Shown piece after piece: positions 1-8,659 of a stretch of DNA of 64,000 bases (position 1 is the first letter of the stretch; every line of letters begins with the position of its first letter). Position numbers and translations under genes: made by a program. The DNA comes from Pseudoalteromonas shioyasakiensis (lineage in GTDB: Bacteria > Pseudomonadota > Gammaproteobacteria > Enterobacterales > Alteromonadaceae). The DNA lies in the NCBI RefSeq assembly GCF_024518675.1, contig NZ_JANIGL010000006.1, positions 62,001 to 126,000 of the forward strand, written 5' to 3'. The notes below the pieces were generated by a model. It did no database searches and was not told where the DNA came from. It was given only the letters and a program-made list of their open reading frames with translations.

Positions 1-957
1 TCAGCCAGTGATGACTTTGAATCAAAATTCTCATTAGTGCCGATTTCATTTGGTACGATTAAAGCAGCGATGTACGCAATGCTATTTGCAGTGCCAATTG
101 CTTTATCAGCAGCCATTTACACCGCTTACTTTATGTCTAGTGAGTTGCGTAAAGTGGTTAAGCCAACTGTTGAAATTATGGAAGCTTTACCAACGGTAAT
201 CCTTGGTTTCTTAGCAGGTTTATGGCTTGCACCATTAATTGAAGAGCATTTACCCGCGATTGTCGGTTTGCTATTTATGCTACCACTAGGAATTTTAGCG
301 ACTGCGTTTGCATGGACTAAATTACCAGCAAATATACGCCATCGCATTCCTGAAGGCTCACATTCTATTTTGTTGATCCCTGTGGTGTTGTTTATTGGTT
401 GGTTAGCTTTTGCCATGAGCGGTGCAATCGAGCTGTGGATGTTTGATGGCAATGTACGTCAATACCTGACCAACGAGCTTGGCATGACGTTCGACCAACG
501 TAACTCATTGGTTGTGGGTATTGCGATGGGCTTTGCGGTTATCCCAACTATTTTCTCTATCGCAGAAGATGCGGTATTTAGCGTGCCAAAACATCTTTCC
601 AATGGTTCTTTGGCTCTTGGTGCAACGCAATGGCAAACCTTAGTAAGCGTTGTGCTACTAACGGCAAGTCCTGGTATTTTCTCTGCCGTGATGATGGGCT
701 TAGGTCGTGCGGTAGGTGAAACCATGATTGTACTTATGGCAACGGGTAACACGCCGATTATGGATTGGAGTATTTTCCAAGGTATGCGTACTTTAGCCGC
801 TAATATAGCAGTAGAAATGCCTGAGTCGGAAGTGGGCAGCTCTCACTATCGAATACTCTTCTTAGCAGCATTTGTATTATTCATATTCACATTTATTTTC
901 AACACAGTGGCTGAGTTTGTTCGTCAGCAGCTGCGTGATAAATATAGCTCAATGTAA
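1..957 (+). CDS. pstC: Phosphate ABC transporter permease PstC (5' truncated by window)
   Basis: The frame is open from base 1, so this is the C-terminal 318 residues of a longer protein that begins upstream of the window. It is an inner-membrane permease subunit of the high-affinity phosphate importer PstSCAB. Several hydrophobic helices are visible, and an EAA-type loop (ALGATQWQTL...ASPG), where the ATPase PstB docks, lies near residue 205. The GTG at 37 is not a credible start because membrane-protein-like sequence in the same frame continues upstream. The stop is 15 bases from pstA, so pstC, pstA, pstB and phoU form one operon. PstC rather than PstA is assigned from gene order. Certain as a Pst permease. 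Confidence 0.93.
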   Translation, partial: SASDDFESKFSLVPISFGTIKAAMYAMLFAVPIALSAAIYTAYFMSSELRKVVKPTVEIMEALPTVILGFLAGLWLAPLIEEHLPAIVGLLFMLPLGILATAFAWTKLPANIRHRIPEGSHSILLIPVVLFIGWLAFAMSGAIELWMFDGNVRQYLTNELGMTFDQRNSLVVGIAMGFAVIPTIFSIAEDAVFSVPKHLSNGSLALGATQWQTLVSVVLLTASPGIFSAVMMGLGRAVGETMIVLMATGNTPIMDWSIFQGMRTLAANIAVEMPESEVGSSHYRILFLAAFVLFIFTFIFNTVAEFVRQQLRDKYSSM

Positions 958-972
958 GTGGAGAAACACGAC

Positions 973-2622
973 ATGGTAAAGCAGTGGTTTAAGTCAGGTT
1001 CTCCTTGGATATGGATGACAGGTGGTGCAGTAAGTATCAGCTTAATATCCGTACTAGGATTGTTAGCTATGATTGCTTGGAAAGGCTTGAGCTTTTTCTG
1101 GCCGTCAGAAGTCGTACAGTTTGAGCTAGATGGCTCAGTTGCAAAGCAAACTGTTATCGGTGAAATTTACGATAGAGAAATGGTGCCTAAAACGCGTTTA
1201 GAAGCAATGGGTATTGATCTAACTGGTTTTGATAAAGAACACCTAGAACGTTTACTGATCAAAACAGGTAACCGTGAATATGTTGATTTGGATTTCCGTT
1301 GGGTTTTAGAAACTGACATTAAATCAAAATCAATGCCTGAAGATTTAGCCGTTTTTGAGCGTAGTAAAAATGGTAACTTCTATGGTTATGTTGAACAGGT
1401 GATTAAAGACGGGCAAGTCATCACTGAAAATAAAACAGAACTTTTAGAAGAGCTTGTAGAGCGTGCCGTTGAGTTAAACGAAGAAGCGCTAGACTTACAA
1501 AACGGTGACATTGGTCATATTAACTATGAGCTGGAGCGTTTGCGCCTACAAGAGAAAGCTTATTTACTCGATGATGCACTAACTGATGAACGTGTTGCAG
1601 AGTTGGCACAAAGACGAGCAGAGCTTAGAGCTGAATATTTAGTATATGAAAAACAGTTGTTTGCTTTACGTGATAAAGCAAAACGTGACCAAGTGATGGT
1701 TAAAGACATGCGTGGTGAAGTGGTGACGCTTCCGCTTTATCAAGTATTGGATTTTTGGCAGCCAAACCAAATGGGCTTCTTCTCGAAACTAGGCCATTAC
1801 TTTGTGCAGTTAGGCAAATTTGTTGCCGATGACCCGCGTGAAGCGAATACCGAAGGTGGGGTGTTCCCGGCAATCTTTGGTACCGTATTTATGGTTATGC
1901 TGATGGCGGTGATTGTGACTCCATTTGGTGTTGTTGCCGCAATTTATCTTCATGAATATGCGTCTAAAAATGCCGTCACAAAAATGATCCGAATCGCCGT
2001 AATCAACTTAGCTGGTGTTCCTTCTATCGTGTATGGTGTATTTGGTTTAGGTTTCTTTGTTTACATGCTCGGTGGTAGTTTAGACCAATTGTTCTACCCT
2101 GAAGCGGCGCCAAGCCCTGTATTTGGTACCCCTGGTGTGATGTGGTCTGCATTAACCTTGGCTATTTTAACGCTGCCAGTGGTTATCGTTTCTACTGAAG
2201 AAGGTTTATCACGTATTCCAAGTACCGTTCGTCATGGTTCGTTAGCTCTTGGGGCCACAAAGGCCGAAACACTGTGGCGTATCATAGTGCCAATGGCAAG
2301 CCCAGCCATCATGACAGGTTTAATATTAGCCGTTGCTCGCGCAGCGGGTGAAGTAGCACCATTAATGTTGGTAGGTGTAGTAAAAATGGCACCTACATTA
2401 CCGCTTGATGGAAACTTCCCATATTTTCACTTAGATAGAAAGTTTATGCACTTAGGTTTTCATATATATGACGTAGGCTTCCAAAGCCCTAACGTAGAAG
2501 CGGCCCGTCCGCTAGTATATGCCACGGCATTCTTGTTAGTATCGGTGATTATTACATTGAATATCACAGCAATCGGCATACGTAATCATTTACGTGAAAA
2601 ATACAGATCGCTTGAGCATTAA
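973..2622 (+). CDS. pstA: Phosphate ABC transporter permease PstA (long form)
   Basis: This is the second membrane subunit of the phosphate importer. The start is placed at the ATG at 973, because GGAG at 960-963 is correctly spaced for it. An in-frame GTG at 958 overlaps that ribosome binding site and is less likely. The 549-residue protein has one N-terminal membrane helix (about residues 14-36), then a long hydrophilic, Glu/Lys-rich, probably coiled-coil insert to about residue 285, then the permease core with an EAA loop (SLALGATKAETLWRII). E. coli PstA is only about 300 residues, so the insert is a real extension. From family knowledge, long Pst permeases occur in Vibrio and Alteromonas relatives. 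It is followed 19 bases later by pstB. Confidence 0.93.
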   Translation: MVKQWFKSGSPWIWMTGGAVSISLISVLGLLAMIAWKGLSFFWPSEVVQFELDGSVAKQTVIGEIYDREMVPKTRLEAMGIDLTGFDKEHLERLLIKTGNREYVDLDFRWVLETDIKSKSMPEDLAVFERSKNGNFYGYVEQVIKDGQVITENKTELLEELVERAVELNEEALDLQNGDIGHINYELERLRLQEKAYLLDDALTDERVAELAQRRAELRAEYLVYEKQLFALRDKAKRDQVMVKDMRGEVVTLPLYQVLDFWQPNQMGFFSKLGHYFVQLGKFVADDPREANTEGGVFPAIFGTVFMVMLMAVIVTPFGVVAAIYLHEYASKNAVTKMIRIAVINLAGVPSIVYGVFGLGFFVYMLGGSLDQLFYPEAAPSPVFGTPGVMWSALTLAILTLPVVIVSTEEGLSRIPSTVRHGSLALGATKAETLWRIIVPMASPAIMTGLILAVARAAGEVAPLMLVGVVKMAPTLPLDGNFPYFHLDRKFMHLGFHIYDVGFQSPNVEAARPLVYATAFLLVSVIITLNITAIGIRNHLREKYRSLEH

Positions 2623-2641
2623 TTAGTAAAGGTAAAAAGAC

Positions 2642-3469
2642 ATGATTACAGTCGCTCCACAAGTTAACCAATCAGGCAGCAGCTTGAAATTGGACTTAGA
2701 TAATTTAGCCTCTGAGCAAACAGCACTCGAGATCAAAGACTTAGATCTTTACTATGGTGACAAACAAGCACTAAGCTCAGTGAATATGAAAATCCCTAAA
2801 GGCCAAGTAACTGCTTTTATCGGTCCGTCAGGTTGTGGTAAATCAACGCTATTACGTTGTATTAACCGTATGAATGACTTAGTTGATATTTGCCGTATTG
2901 AAGGTGAAATACTGCTACACGGACAAAATATATACGATAAAAGCGTTGACGTTGCTGCGCTTCGTCGTAACGTTGGCATGGTGTTTCAGCGTCCAAACCC
3001 ATTTCCTAAATCAATTTACGAAAATGTGGTTTATGGCCTACGCTTACAAGGGATCAAAGAAAAACGTAAGTTAGATGAAGTGGTAGAGCAGTCCCTTCGT
3101 GGCGCTGCATTATGGGATGAAGTAAAAGATAGACTTCATGATAGTGCGTTTGGTTTATCAGGCGGTCAGCAACAACGTTTAGTTATTGCGCGTTCAATTG
3201 CGATTGAACCAGAAGTATTATTACTGGATGAACCAACATCAGCACTTGATCCAATTTCTACATTGGTTATTGAAGAATTGATCAATGATTTAAAAAATAA
3301 GTTTACCGTTGTAATTGTTACTCATAACATGCAACAAGCAGCACGTGTATCTGATCAAACAGCATTTATGTACATGGGCGAATTAATCGAGTATGCAGAT
3401 ACGAATACTCTATTTACCACGCCGAGCAAAAAGAAAACCGAAGACTACATTACTGGTCGTTACGGTTAG
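2642..3469 (+). CDS. pstB: Phosphate ABC transporter ATPase PstB
   Basis: This is the cytoplasmic ATPase that powers the PstCA channel and relays phosphate status to PhoU and PhoR. The 275-residue protein shows Walker [10 protein letters not shown] (61-69), a Q-loop at [12 protein letters not shown] signature LSGGQQQR (172-179), Walker B LLLDEP (193-198) and switch His228. It carries about 20 extra residues at the N-terminus compared with E. coli PstB. The ATG at 2642 follows a purine-rich stretch. A weak hairpin followed by T residues (about 3468-3487) lies between pstB and phoU and may partly attenuate transcription. Identity is very secure. Confidence 0.97.
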   Translation: MITVAPQVNQSGSSLKLDLDNLASEQTALEIKDLDLYYGDKQALSSVNMKIPKGQVTAFIGPSGCGKSTLLRCINRMNDLVDICRIEGEILLHGQNIYDKSVDVAALRRNVGMVFQRPNPFPKSIYENVVYGLRLQGIKEKRKLDEVVEQSLRGAALWDEVKDRLHDSAFGLSGGQQQRLVIARSIAIEPEVLLLDEPTSALDPISTLVIEELINDLKNKFTVVIVTHNMQQAARVSDQTAFMYMGELIEYADTNTLFTTPSKKKTEDYITGRYG

Positions 3470-3523
3470 GGGATAGCGACCCTTTTTTGTTGTGTTATTA
3501 CGAATTTGATAAGAAGGTAAACA

Positions 3524-4225
3524 ATGGAACACAATATCAATAAGCATATCTCTGGCCGTTTTAATCAAGAGCTTGAGAATGTACGTAACCATGTATTGAG
3601 CATGGGTGGTTTAGTTGAACAGCAACTAAATAGCGCACTTGATGCCGTCAGCAACGGCGATGCAGAGCTTGCACGCAAAGTTCGTGAAAATGACTATAAA
3701 GTCAATGCGATGGAAGTGAATATTGATGATGAATGCACGCGTATTATCGCTCGTCGTCAACCCGCTGCGAGCGATTTACGTTTAGTCGTGGCGATAGCTA
3801 AAACTATTGCCGATCTTGAGCGAATTGGTGATGAAGCTGAGCGTATTGCAAAGGTGGCATTAGATTCATTTACTAAAGATCAGCAAGATTTATTAGTGAA
3901 TATTGAAAACATGGGTCGTCAAGTTTCTAAAATGCTACATGATGTTTTAGATGCATTTGCACGCATGGACGTACAAAGGGCATTTGAAGTACATAAAGAA
4001 GATGCAAAAGTTGACCGTGAGTATGAGGCGATAACTCGTCAAATAATGACCTACATGATGGAAGACCCGCGCTCAATTCCAAAAATTATGGATTTAGTAT
4101 GGTCTGTTCGTTCATTAGAGCGTATCGGCGATCGTTGCCAGAATATTGCTGAATACATCATATACTTTGTTAACGGTAAAGATATTCGTCATATATCTCA
4201 AGATGATATAGAAAAGTCATTATAA
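3524..4225 (+). CDS. phoU: Phosphate signalling regulator PhoU
   Basis: PhoU is a cytoplasmic all-helical protein that binds metal clusters and couples the Pst transporter to the PhoR/PhoB two-component system, repressing the Pho regulon when phosphate is plentiful. The 233-residue sequence contains two related three-helix repeats, each with an E-R-I-x-D metal-binding pattern ([13 protein letters not shown] near residue 100 and [15 protein letters not shown] near residue 203). AAGGT at 3515-3519 precedes the ATG. It is the last gene of the pst operon and is followed by a clear hairpin terminator. Length and motif placement match the family. Confidence 0.96.
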   Translation: MEHNINKHISGRFNQELENVRNHVLSMGGLVEQQLNSALDAVSNGDAELARKVRENDYKVNAMEVNIDDECTRIIARRQPAASDLRLVVAIAKTIADLERIGDEAERIAKVALDSFTKDQQDLLVNIENMGRQVSKMLHDVLDAFARMDVQRAFEVHKEDAKVDREYEAITRQIMTYMMEDPRSIPKIMDLVWSVRSLERIGDRCQNIAEYIIYFVNGKDIRHISQDDIEKSL

Positions 4226-4249
4226 TAATGACATTAATAATTTATTCTT

Positions 4250-4274
4250 AAAAGCGGCCAAAGGTCGCTTTTTC
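4250..4274 (+). terminator. Terminator after phoU
   Basis: AAAAGCGGCC pairs with GGTCGCTTTT around an AAA loop (one G-T wobble) and runs into T residues. It closes the pst operon. Confidence 0.8.
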
Positions 4275-4325
4275 TATGAGAGCCACAATTAATATTGTAT
4301 TCAGGGGGCTGTGAAGTAATAAAAA

Positions 4326-4356
4326 GCGTTCACAATCGTTGTGAATGCTGTAAAAT
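4326..4356 (+). promoter_or_regulatory. Promoter with palindromic operator candidate for DUF47-pit
   Basis: A perfect 7-base inverted repeat, TTCACAA-TCG-TTGTGAA (4329-4345), is extended by outer GC/GC pairs. Its left arm coincides with a -35-like TTCACA (4329-4334), spaced 16 bases from a -10-like TAAAAT (4351-4356). A protein bound to the palindrome would block the polymerase. No regulator can be named from sequence alone. Confidence 0.5.
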
Positions 4357-4396
4357 TCACGCCGCAAAGCATACTAATTTGATTTAAGGGTCAGTT

Positions 4397-5074
4397 ATGC
4401 CTACAAACGCATTTTTAGGAGTATTCGCAAAATCTCCTATCAAGCCAATGGAAGATCACATCAAGAAGGTACATCAAGCAAGTAAAGCTTTGATCCCTTT
4501 TTTCAATCACGTTTTTAAAGAAGAGTGGACTCAAGCAGAAGAAATTCGCTTGAACATTCGTAATTTAGAGCGTGAAGCCGACGATATGAAACGAAATATA
4601 CGTTTACAACTACCGCGTGGCTTATTCATGCCGGTGGAGCGTACTGATCTGCTCGAACTCGTCACCCAGCAAGATAAAATTGCCAACAAAGCAAAAGACA
4701 TTGCTGGTCGTGTAATTGGTCGTGAAATGACCATTCCGAAAGAAATTCAAGCTGATTTCCTCGCTTATGTAACTCGTTGTGTTGATGCCACTAAACAAGC
4801 ATCCAATGCGATTAATGAGTTAGATGAGTTACTCGAAACTGGTTTTAAAGGTCGCGAAGTAACCTTAGTGGAAAAAATGCTCGTTGAATTGGATGCAATA
4901 GAACAAGACACGGATGACATGCAAATCAAAATACGTCGCCAATTACGCGCCGTTGAAGATGAACTAAATCCAGTTGATGTAATGTTTTTATATAAAATCA
5001 TCGAATGGGTTGGCGAACTTGCGGATATCGCAGAACGCGTAGGTTCACGTCTTGAGCTGATGTTAGCTCGTTAA
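4397..5074 (+). CDS. DUF47 / TIGR00153 family PhoU-like protein
   Basis: This 225-residue, all-helical, highly charged protein belongs to the DUF47 (PhoU-related, TIGR00153) family. Members are typically paired with a low-affinity PiT phosphate transporter and are thought to regulate it. The IREADDMKRN-like and EWVGELADIAERV-like segments correspond to the metal-binding helix pattern of PhoU. It has its own promoter, separated from phoU by a terminator, and the pit gene follows after 39 bases, so the two form an operon. The exact biochemical role of the family is not established. No catalytic motif is visible. Confidence 0.88.
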   Translation: MPTNAFLGVFAKSPIKPMEDHIKKVHQASKALIPFFNHVFKEEWTQAEEIRLNIRNLEREADDMKRNIRLQLPRGLFMPVERTDLLELVTQQDKIANKAKDIAGRVIGREMTIPKEIQADFLAYVTRCVDATKQASNAINELDELLETGFKGREVTLVEKMLVELDAIEQDTDDMQIKIRRQLRAVEDELNPVDVMFLYKIIEWVGELADIAERVGSRLELMLAR

Positions 5075-5113
5075 TTTACACTCAGTTCAATAACGAAAGA
5101 TTAAGGTTACACA

Positions 5114-6382
5114 ATGGATATCATTGCATCTTATGGCACGGTATTAATTTTAATTGCCGCAGCAGTCGGTTTTTTTATGGCTTATGGTATTGGCGCGAAT
5201 GACGTTGCTAATGCTATGGGTACCTCAGTAGGTTCAAAAGCATTAACTATCAAGCAAGCAATTTTTATTGCGATGATTTTTGAATTTGCAGGCGCCTATC
5301 TCGCAGGCGGCGAGGTAACATCGACGATTCGTAAAGGTATTATCGATTCAACTCCATTTTTGGATATTCCTGAATTGATGGTATTAGGTATGATCTCAGC
5401 ACTGTTTGCTGCAGGTAGCTGGCTACTTATCGCTTCATTTTTGGGTTGGCCGGTTTCTACAACACACTCTATCATTGGTGCAATTATTGGTTTTGCCCTT
5501 GTAGCAGTAGGTAGTGAAGCTATTCAATGGGGTAAAGTTGCAGGTATTGTTGGTAGTTGGGTTGTAACCCCTGCGATTTCTGGCTTTATTGCTTACCTGA
5601 TATTTATGAGTGCACAAAAACTCATCTTTGATACAGACGCACCACTTAAAAACGCTAAACGCTTTGTGCCAATTTATATGGGCTTAGCTGGCTTTATTAT
5701 GTCTTTAGTCACCATTAAAAAAGGCCTAAAGCATATTGGTATTAATATGGGAGCTGTTGAAGGTTATGCGCTCGCTATTGGTATTGCGGTAATCGTAGGT
5801 ATTATTGGTAAAATCGCTATTTCTCGCTTAAAGATAGACCCACAAGCGGATAAGAAAATGCAATTCAACAATGTTGAAAAAGTATTTGCTATCTTAATGG
5901 TCTTAACTGCGTGTTGTATGGCATTTGCCCATGGTTCAAATGATGTTGCAAATGCGATTGGACCACTAGCTGCTGTTGTTAATATCGTTGAAAATAACGG
6001 TGAGATTGCTAAAAAAGCGGCTCTAGCTTGGTGGATATTACCACTAGGCGGTATTGGTATTGTTGCAGGTCTTGCCATTTTAGGTAAGAAAGTAATCAAA
6101 ACCATTGGTGAAGGTATCACACACTTAACACCAAGCCGTGGTTTTGCTGCAGAGCTGGCAGCAGCATCGACAGTTGTTATTGCATCAGGCACTGGTCTAC
6201 CAATCTCAACAACGCAAACTTTAGTGGGTGCGGTATTGGGTGTAGGTATGGCACGTGGTATTGCTGCACTTAATATGGGTGTTGTAAGAAACATTGTGGT
6301 TTCTTGGGTAATAACATTGCCAGTTGGTGCAGGTCTTGCTATTGTTATTTTCTACATACTAAGAACTGCGTTTGGAGTCTAA
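5114..6382 (+). CDS. pit: PiT family inorganic phosphate transporter
   Basis: This is a low-affinity inner-membrane phosphate (metal-phosphate) symporter. The 422-residue protein has about ten membrane helices and the two inverted signature motifs of the family: GANDVANAMGTSVGSKALT near residue 27 and HGSNDVANAIGPL near residue 275, separated by a hydrophilic cytoplasmic loop around residues 235-255. A second pair of motifs (GWPVSTTHS and GLPISTTQT) is also visible. It is co-transcribed with the DUF47 gene and closed by a strong terminator. Together with the Pst operon just upstream, the window therefore carries both high- and low-affinity phosphate uptake. Symbol pit/pitA is by family. Confidence 0.95.
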   Translation: MDIIASYGTVLILIAAAVGFFMAYGIGANDVANAMGTSVGSKALTIKQAIFIAMIFEFAGAYLAGGEVTSTIRKGIIDSTPFLDIPELMVLGMISALFAAGSWLLIASFLGWPVSTTHSIIGAIIGFALVAVGSEAIQWGKVAGIVGSWVVTPAISGFIAYLIFMSAQKLIFDTDAPLKNAKRFVPIYMGLAGFIMSLVTIKKGLKHIGINMGAVEGYALAIGIAVIVGIIGKIAISRLKIDPQADKKMQFNNVEKVFAILMVLTACCMAFAHGSNDVANAIGPLAAVVNIVENNGEIAKKAALAWWILPLGGIGIVAGLAILGKKVIKTIGEGITHLTPSRGFAAELAAASTVVIASGTGLPISTTQTLVGAVLGVGMARGIAALNMGVVRNIVVSWVITLPVGAGLAIVIFYILRTAFGV

Positions 6383-6419
6383 TTCCCGCAGCTTTTAAGT
6401 AGCACAGACTTTTAGCTTG

Positions 6420-6455
6420 AAAAGATCTCAATGCCCTAGGTATTGGGGTCTTTTT
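6420..6455 (+). terminator. Terminator after pit
   Basis: A long hairpin pairs AAAAGATCTCAATGCC with GGTATTGGGGTCTTTT around CTA, with several G-T pairs, and ends in T residues 20 bases before oxyR. Confidence 0.78.
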
Positions 6456-6475
6456 ATTTGTAGGTAACAAAAGTA

Positions 6476-7393
6476 ATGACTAATTTACCCAGTATCAAAC
6501 AGCTGCAATATTTATTAGCTGTGCATCAACATCAACACTTTGGCCGTGCTGCCAGTGCTTGTTTTATCGGCCAGTCCACCTTGAGTAGCGCTATTCAAAC
6601 TTTAGAAGAAACGCTCGGTTGTCAGTTAATTGAGCGGGAAAACCGTAGTTTAATGTTTACTGCAATAGGTGAAGAGGTTGTAGAGCGCGCACGTAAAATA
6701 ATAGATGATACACTAAGTGTAAAAGAGCTGACAAAAAGCCATTTAAACCCTCTGAGCGGGAAGCTAACTTTAGGGGTTATTCCGACTATAGCCAGCTTTA
6801 TAGCTGCGCCTTTATACCATTTTTGCCAACAAAACTTCATCGAATTAGAGTTGATTTTGGTCGAAGATACCAGTGATAAATTACTGGATAAGCTCGAGCA
6901 TGGGCACATTGATATGGCGTTGTTGGCATTACCCTACGATACCGATAAGTTTCATACGCAAATATTGGCTCAAGATCATTTTAGTTTAGTACATCATTCA
7001 GATTACAAACCTGCTGCAGGTATTGAAGACTTTAATTTATTACCTGATGCGAGTGTATTTTTATTAGAGCGTGAACATTGCATGACAGGGCACGCATTAA
7101 GCGCTTGTCATTTAAATCGCTCCAGCTGTATTAACCCGTTTGAAGCCGCAAGCCTACATACATTGTTAAGTATGGTAGAGCATCAACTTGGGGTGACTTT
7201 TTTACCGCAAATGGCCATTAACGCAGGCATTCTTGCCAATAAAAATATGTTGGCTACGCCATCTAAAGGGGATGCCTACCGCGATATCGGCATTCTATGG
7301 CGTAAAACCACAGGCCGAATTAGAGACTTTAGGTTATTTAGCCAAGCACTGAAAGAGTTTTTACATAAACAGTGCCAAGTGAATAAGGCTTGA
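6476..7393 (+). CDS. oxyR: LysR-type peroxide sensor OxyR
   Basis: This is a LysR-family transcriptional regulator of 305 residues with an N-terminal helix-turn-helix (about residues 8-65: FGRAASACFIGQSTLSSAI). The effector domain carries EHCMTGHALSAC, with Cys202 and Cys211 nine residues apart, matching the C199/C208 peroxide-sensing disulfide pair of E. coli OxyR. This is the decisive evidence for OxyR over a generic LysR protein. It should activate catalase and peroxiredoxin genes on oxidation. It sits alone between two terminators. The start ATG at 6476 matches the expected N-terminus. No peroxidase gene lies beside it in this window. Confidence 0.9.
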   Translation: MTNLPSIKQLQYLLAVHQHQHFGRAASACFIGQSTLSSAIQTLEETLGCQLIERENRSLMFTAIGEEVVERARKIIDDTLSVKELTKSHLNPLSGKLTLGVIPTIASFIAAPLYHFCQQNFIELELILVEDTSDKLLDKLEHGHIDMALLALPYDTDKFHTQILAQDHFSLVHHSDYKPAAGIEDFNLLPDASVFLLEREHCMTGHALSACHLNRSSCINPFEAASLHTLLSMVEHQLGVTFLPQMAINAGILANKNMLATPSKGDAYRDIGILWRKTTGRIRDFRLFSQALKEFLHKQCQVNKA

Positions 7394-7419
7394 TAGCCAA
7401 CAGAAAATGGTTTTACCGT

Positions 7420-7448
7420 AAAAAGCTCAATTTATTTGAGCTTTTTTT
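7420..7448 (+). terminator. Terminator after oxyR
   Basis: AAAAAGCTCAA pairs with TTGAGCTTTTT around a short A/T loop and runs into seven T residues. Confidence 0.82.
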
Positions 7449-7511
7449 ATGATCTTTTCAAACTATCTTTTATCCGCCCTCGACTAACCTTATAAGTAAA
7501 TTAAATAAACA

Positions 7512-8063
7512 TTGAGAATTGTGTTTTTTCAGTCACTAGAAACATTAATCGCAAAGGCGCAACAAGGCAATAAACGTGCTTGGCTAAAGTTGGTAAAACA
7601 GCATGAAAGCCAAGTTTATAACCATTGCTTGCGGATGCTCAGTAACCCTGACGATGCTATGGATTTAATGCAGGAAGTGTTTATTTCTGTGTATAAAAGC
7701 CTGCCTAAATTTCGCGGTGAATCAAGTTTTAATACTTGGTTATTTCAAATAGTTCACCGTCGAGGGGTTGAGTTTTATCGTCGGCGAAAATTGTATCAAC
7801 CGTTAGGTGAAGCGCCAGAGCCTGCATGCGAAAACAGTGATATTGAAGGTAATCAATTAGCGCATTTAGAACACCAGCAGCTAACACAGATGATGCTCTC
7901 CCTGCCTTGGGAGCAGCGTTTAGTAGTGGAATTAAAGTTTTTTCAGCATTGCACATTTGAAGAAATCGCACTGCAATTGGACATTTCGACCAATACAGCT
8001 AAATCACGTTTATATAGTGCATTAGGTAAATTAAAAGTTCATTTGGAGGCCGTTGATGGCTAA
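7512..8063 (+). CDS. ECF-type RNA polymerase sigma factor
   Basis: This is a 183-residue extracytoplasmic-function sigma factor. Region 2 is visible as NPDDAMDLMQEVFISVYKSL followed by FRGESSFNTWLFQIVHRR (DNA melting and -10 recognition). Region 4 is visible as LPWEQRLVVELKF...TFEEIALQLDISTNTAKSRL, a helix-turn-helix for -35 recognition. The start is uncertain: a TTG at 7512 or a GTG at 7521 could serve, and neither has a strong Shine-Dalgarno sequence. The stop overlaps the next gene by 8 bases, so sigma factor and anti-sigma-like protein are translationally coupled. The regulon and inducing signal cannot be read from the sequence. Confidence 0.9.
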   Translation: MRIVFFQSLETLIAKAQQGNKRAWLKLVKQHESQVYNHCLRMLSNPDDAMDLMQEVFISVYKSLPKFRGESSFNTWLFQIVHRRGVEFYRRRKLYQPLGEAPEPACENSDIEGNQLAHLEHQQLTQMMLSLPWEQRLVVELKFFQHCTFEEIALQLDISTNTAKSRLYSALGKLKVHLEAVDG

Positions 8064-8649
8064 TTTAGATATGCTTTTTGAGCAATGGTTAGAGGGAAAA
8101 CCTTTATCTGACGCGCAACGTCAGCAACTGAATGCGGATCCCGAATACGCAGTCATGATGGTACAAGCGCAGCATTGGCAAATGCAAAGCCGTGAGCATC
8201 AGCAGGCGCCAGTGCCTAAGTGGGATCGTGAGTCGACATTGGAGCCGCAGCCACGGTTTAGTAAACGCAATAACTTTGCCGCTTGGGCTATTGCTGCCTC
8301 TGTTGTGGTGTGTAGCTTAGCCGTGCTGCTAGTACCAGACAACACCCGAGATAGTGCATTAATGGCACAATTAGCCAAACAAACTCAGTTATTGCAATCA
8401 CAGCAAAAGCAGATTGATCAACTGCAGAATATTATTACTGCGCAAAATGAATTGCAGCAGCAACAGATGTATCAATTAACCAAAGAGGCGATAACCACAG
8501 GGCGAGTTGAGCGCCAAGAAGATATCACTAATTTAATTACCTATATCAAAACACAGCGCGCCCAAGATCAAGCATATCTTCGTATGCAACTGAATGATTT
8601 AGCAGAACAAGTACAAGAGCAGCCAATGACTGCTATTGCAAGAAATTAG
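8056..8649 (+). CDS. Putative membrane anti-sigma factor
   Basis: The ATG at 8056 is chosen because GGAGG at 8045-8049 is ideally spaced. An in-frame TTG at 8053 is ignored. The 197-residue product has a cytoplasmic N-terminal domain (about 1-72), one membrane helix (about 75-95, AAWAIAASVVVCSLAVLLV) and a Gln-rich periplasmic coiled coil (about 103-190). This layout, plus overlap with an ECF sigma factor, is what anti-sigma factors show. No zinc-binding HxxxCxxC motif of the ZAS type is present, so the call rests on position and topology rather than a recognised domain. Confidence 0.65.
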   Translation: MANLDMLFEQWLEGKPLSDAQRQQLNADPEYAVMMVQAQHWQMQSREHQQAPVPKWDRESTLEPQPRFSKRNNFAAWAIAASVVVCSLAVLLVPDNTRDSALMAQLAKQTQLLQSQQKQIDQLQNIITAQNELQQQQMYQLTKEAITTGRVERQEDITNLITYIKTQRAQDQAYLRMQLNDLAEQVQEQPMTAIARN

Positions 8650-8659
8650 GAGTAAGAGC

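Noticed and set aside
37..957. Complete permease gene starting at the GTG at 37
   Set aside because: The frame is open to base 1 and the protein would lack its N-terminal half, so it is a window-truncated pstC.
5764..6294. Long minus-strand open frame inside pit (176 codons)
   Set aside because: It is a shadow of the strongly conserved PiT gene, without its own start signals.
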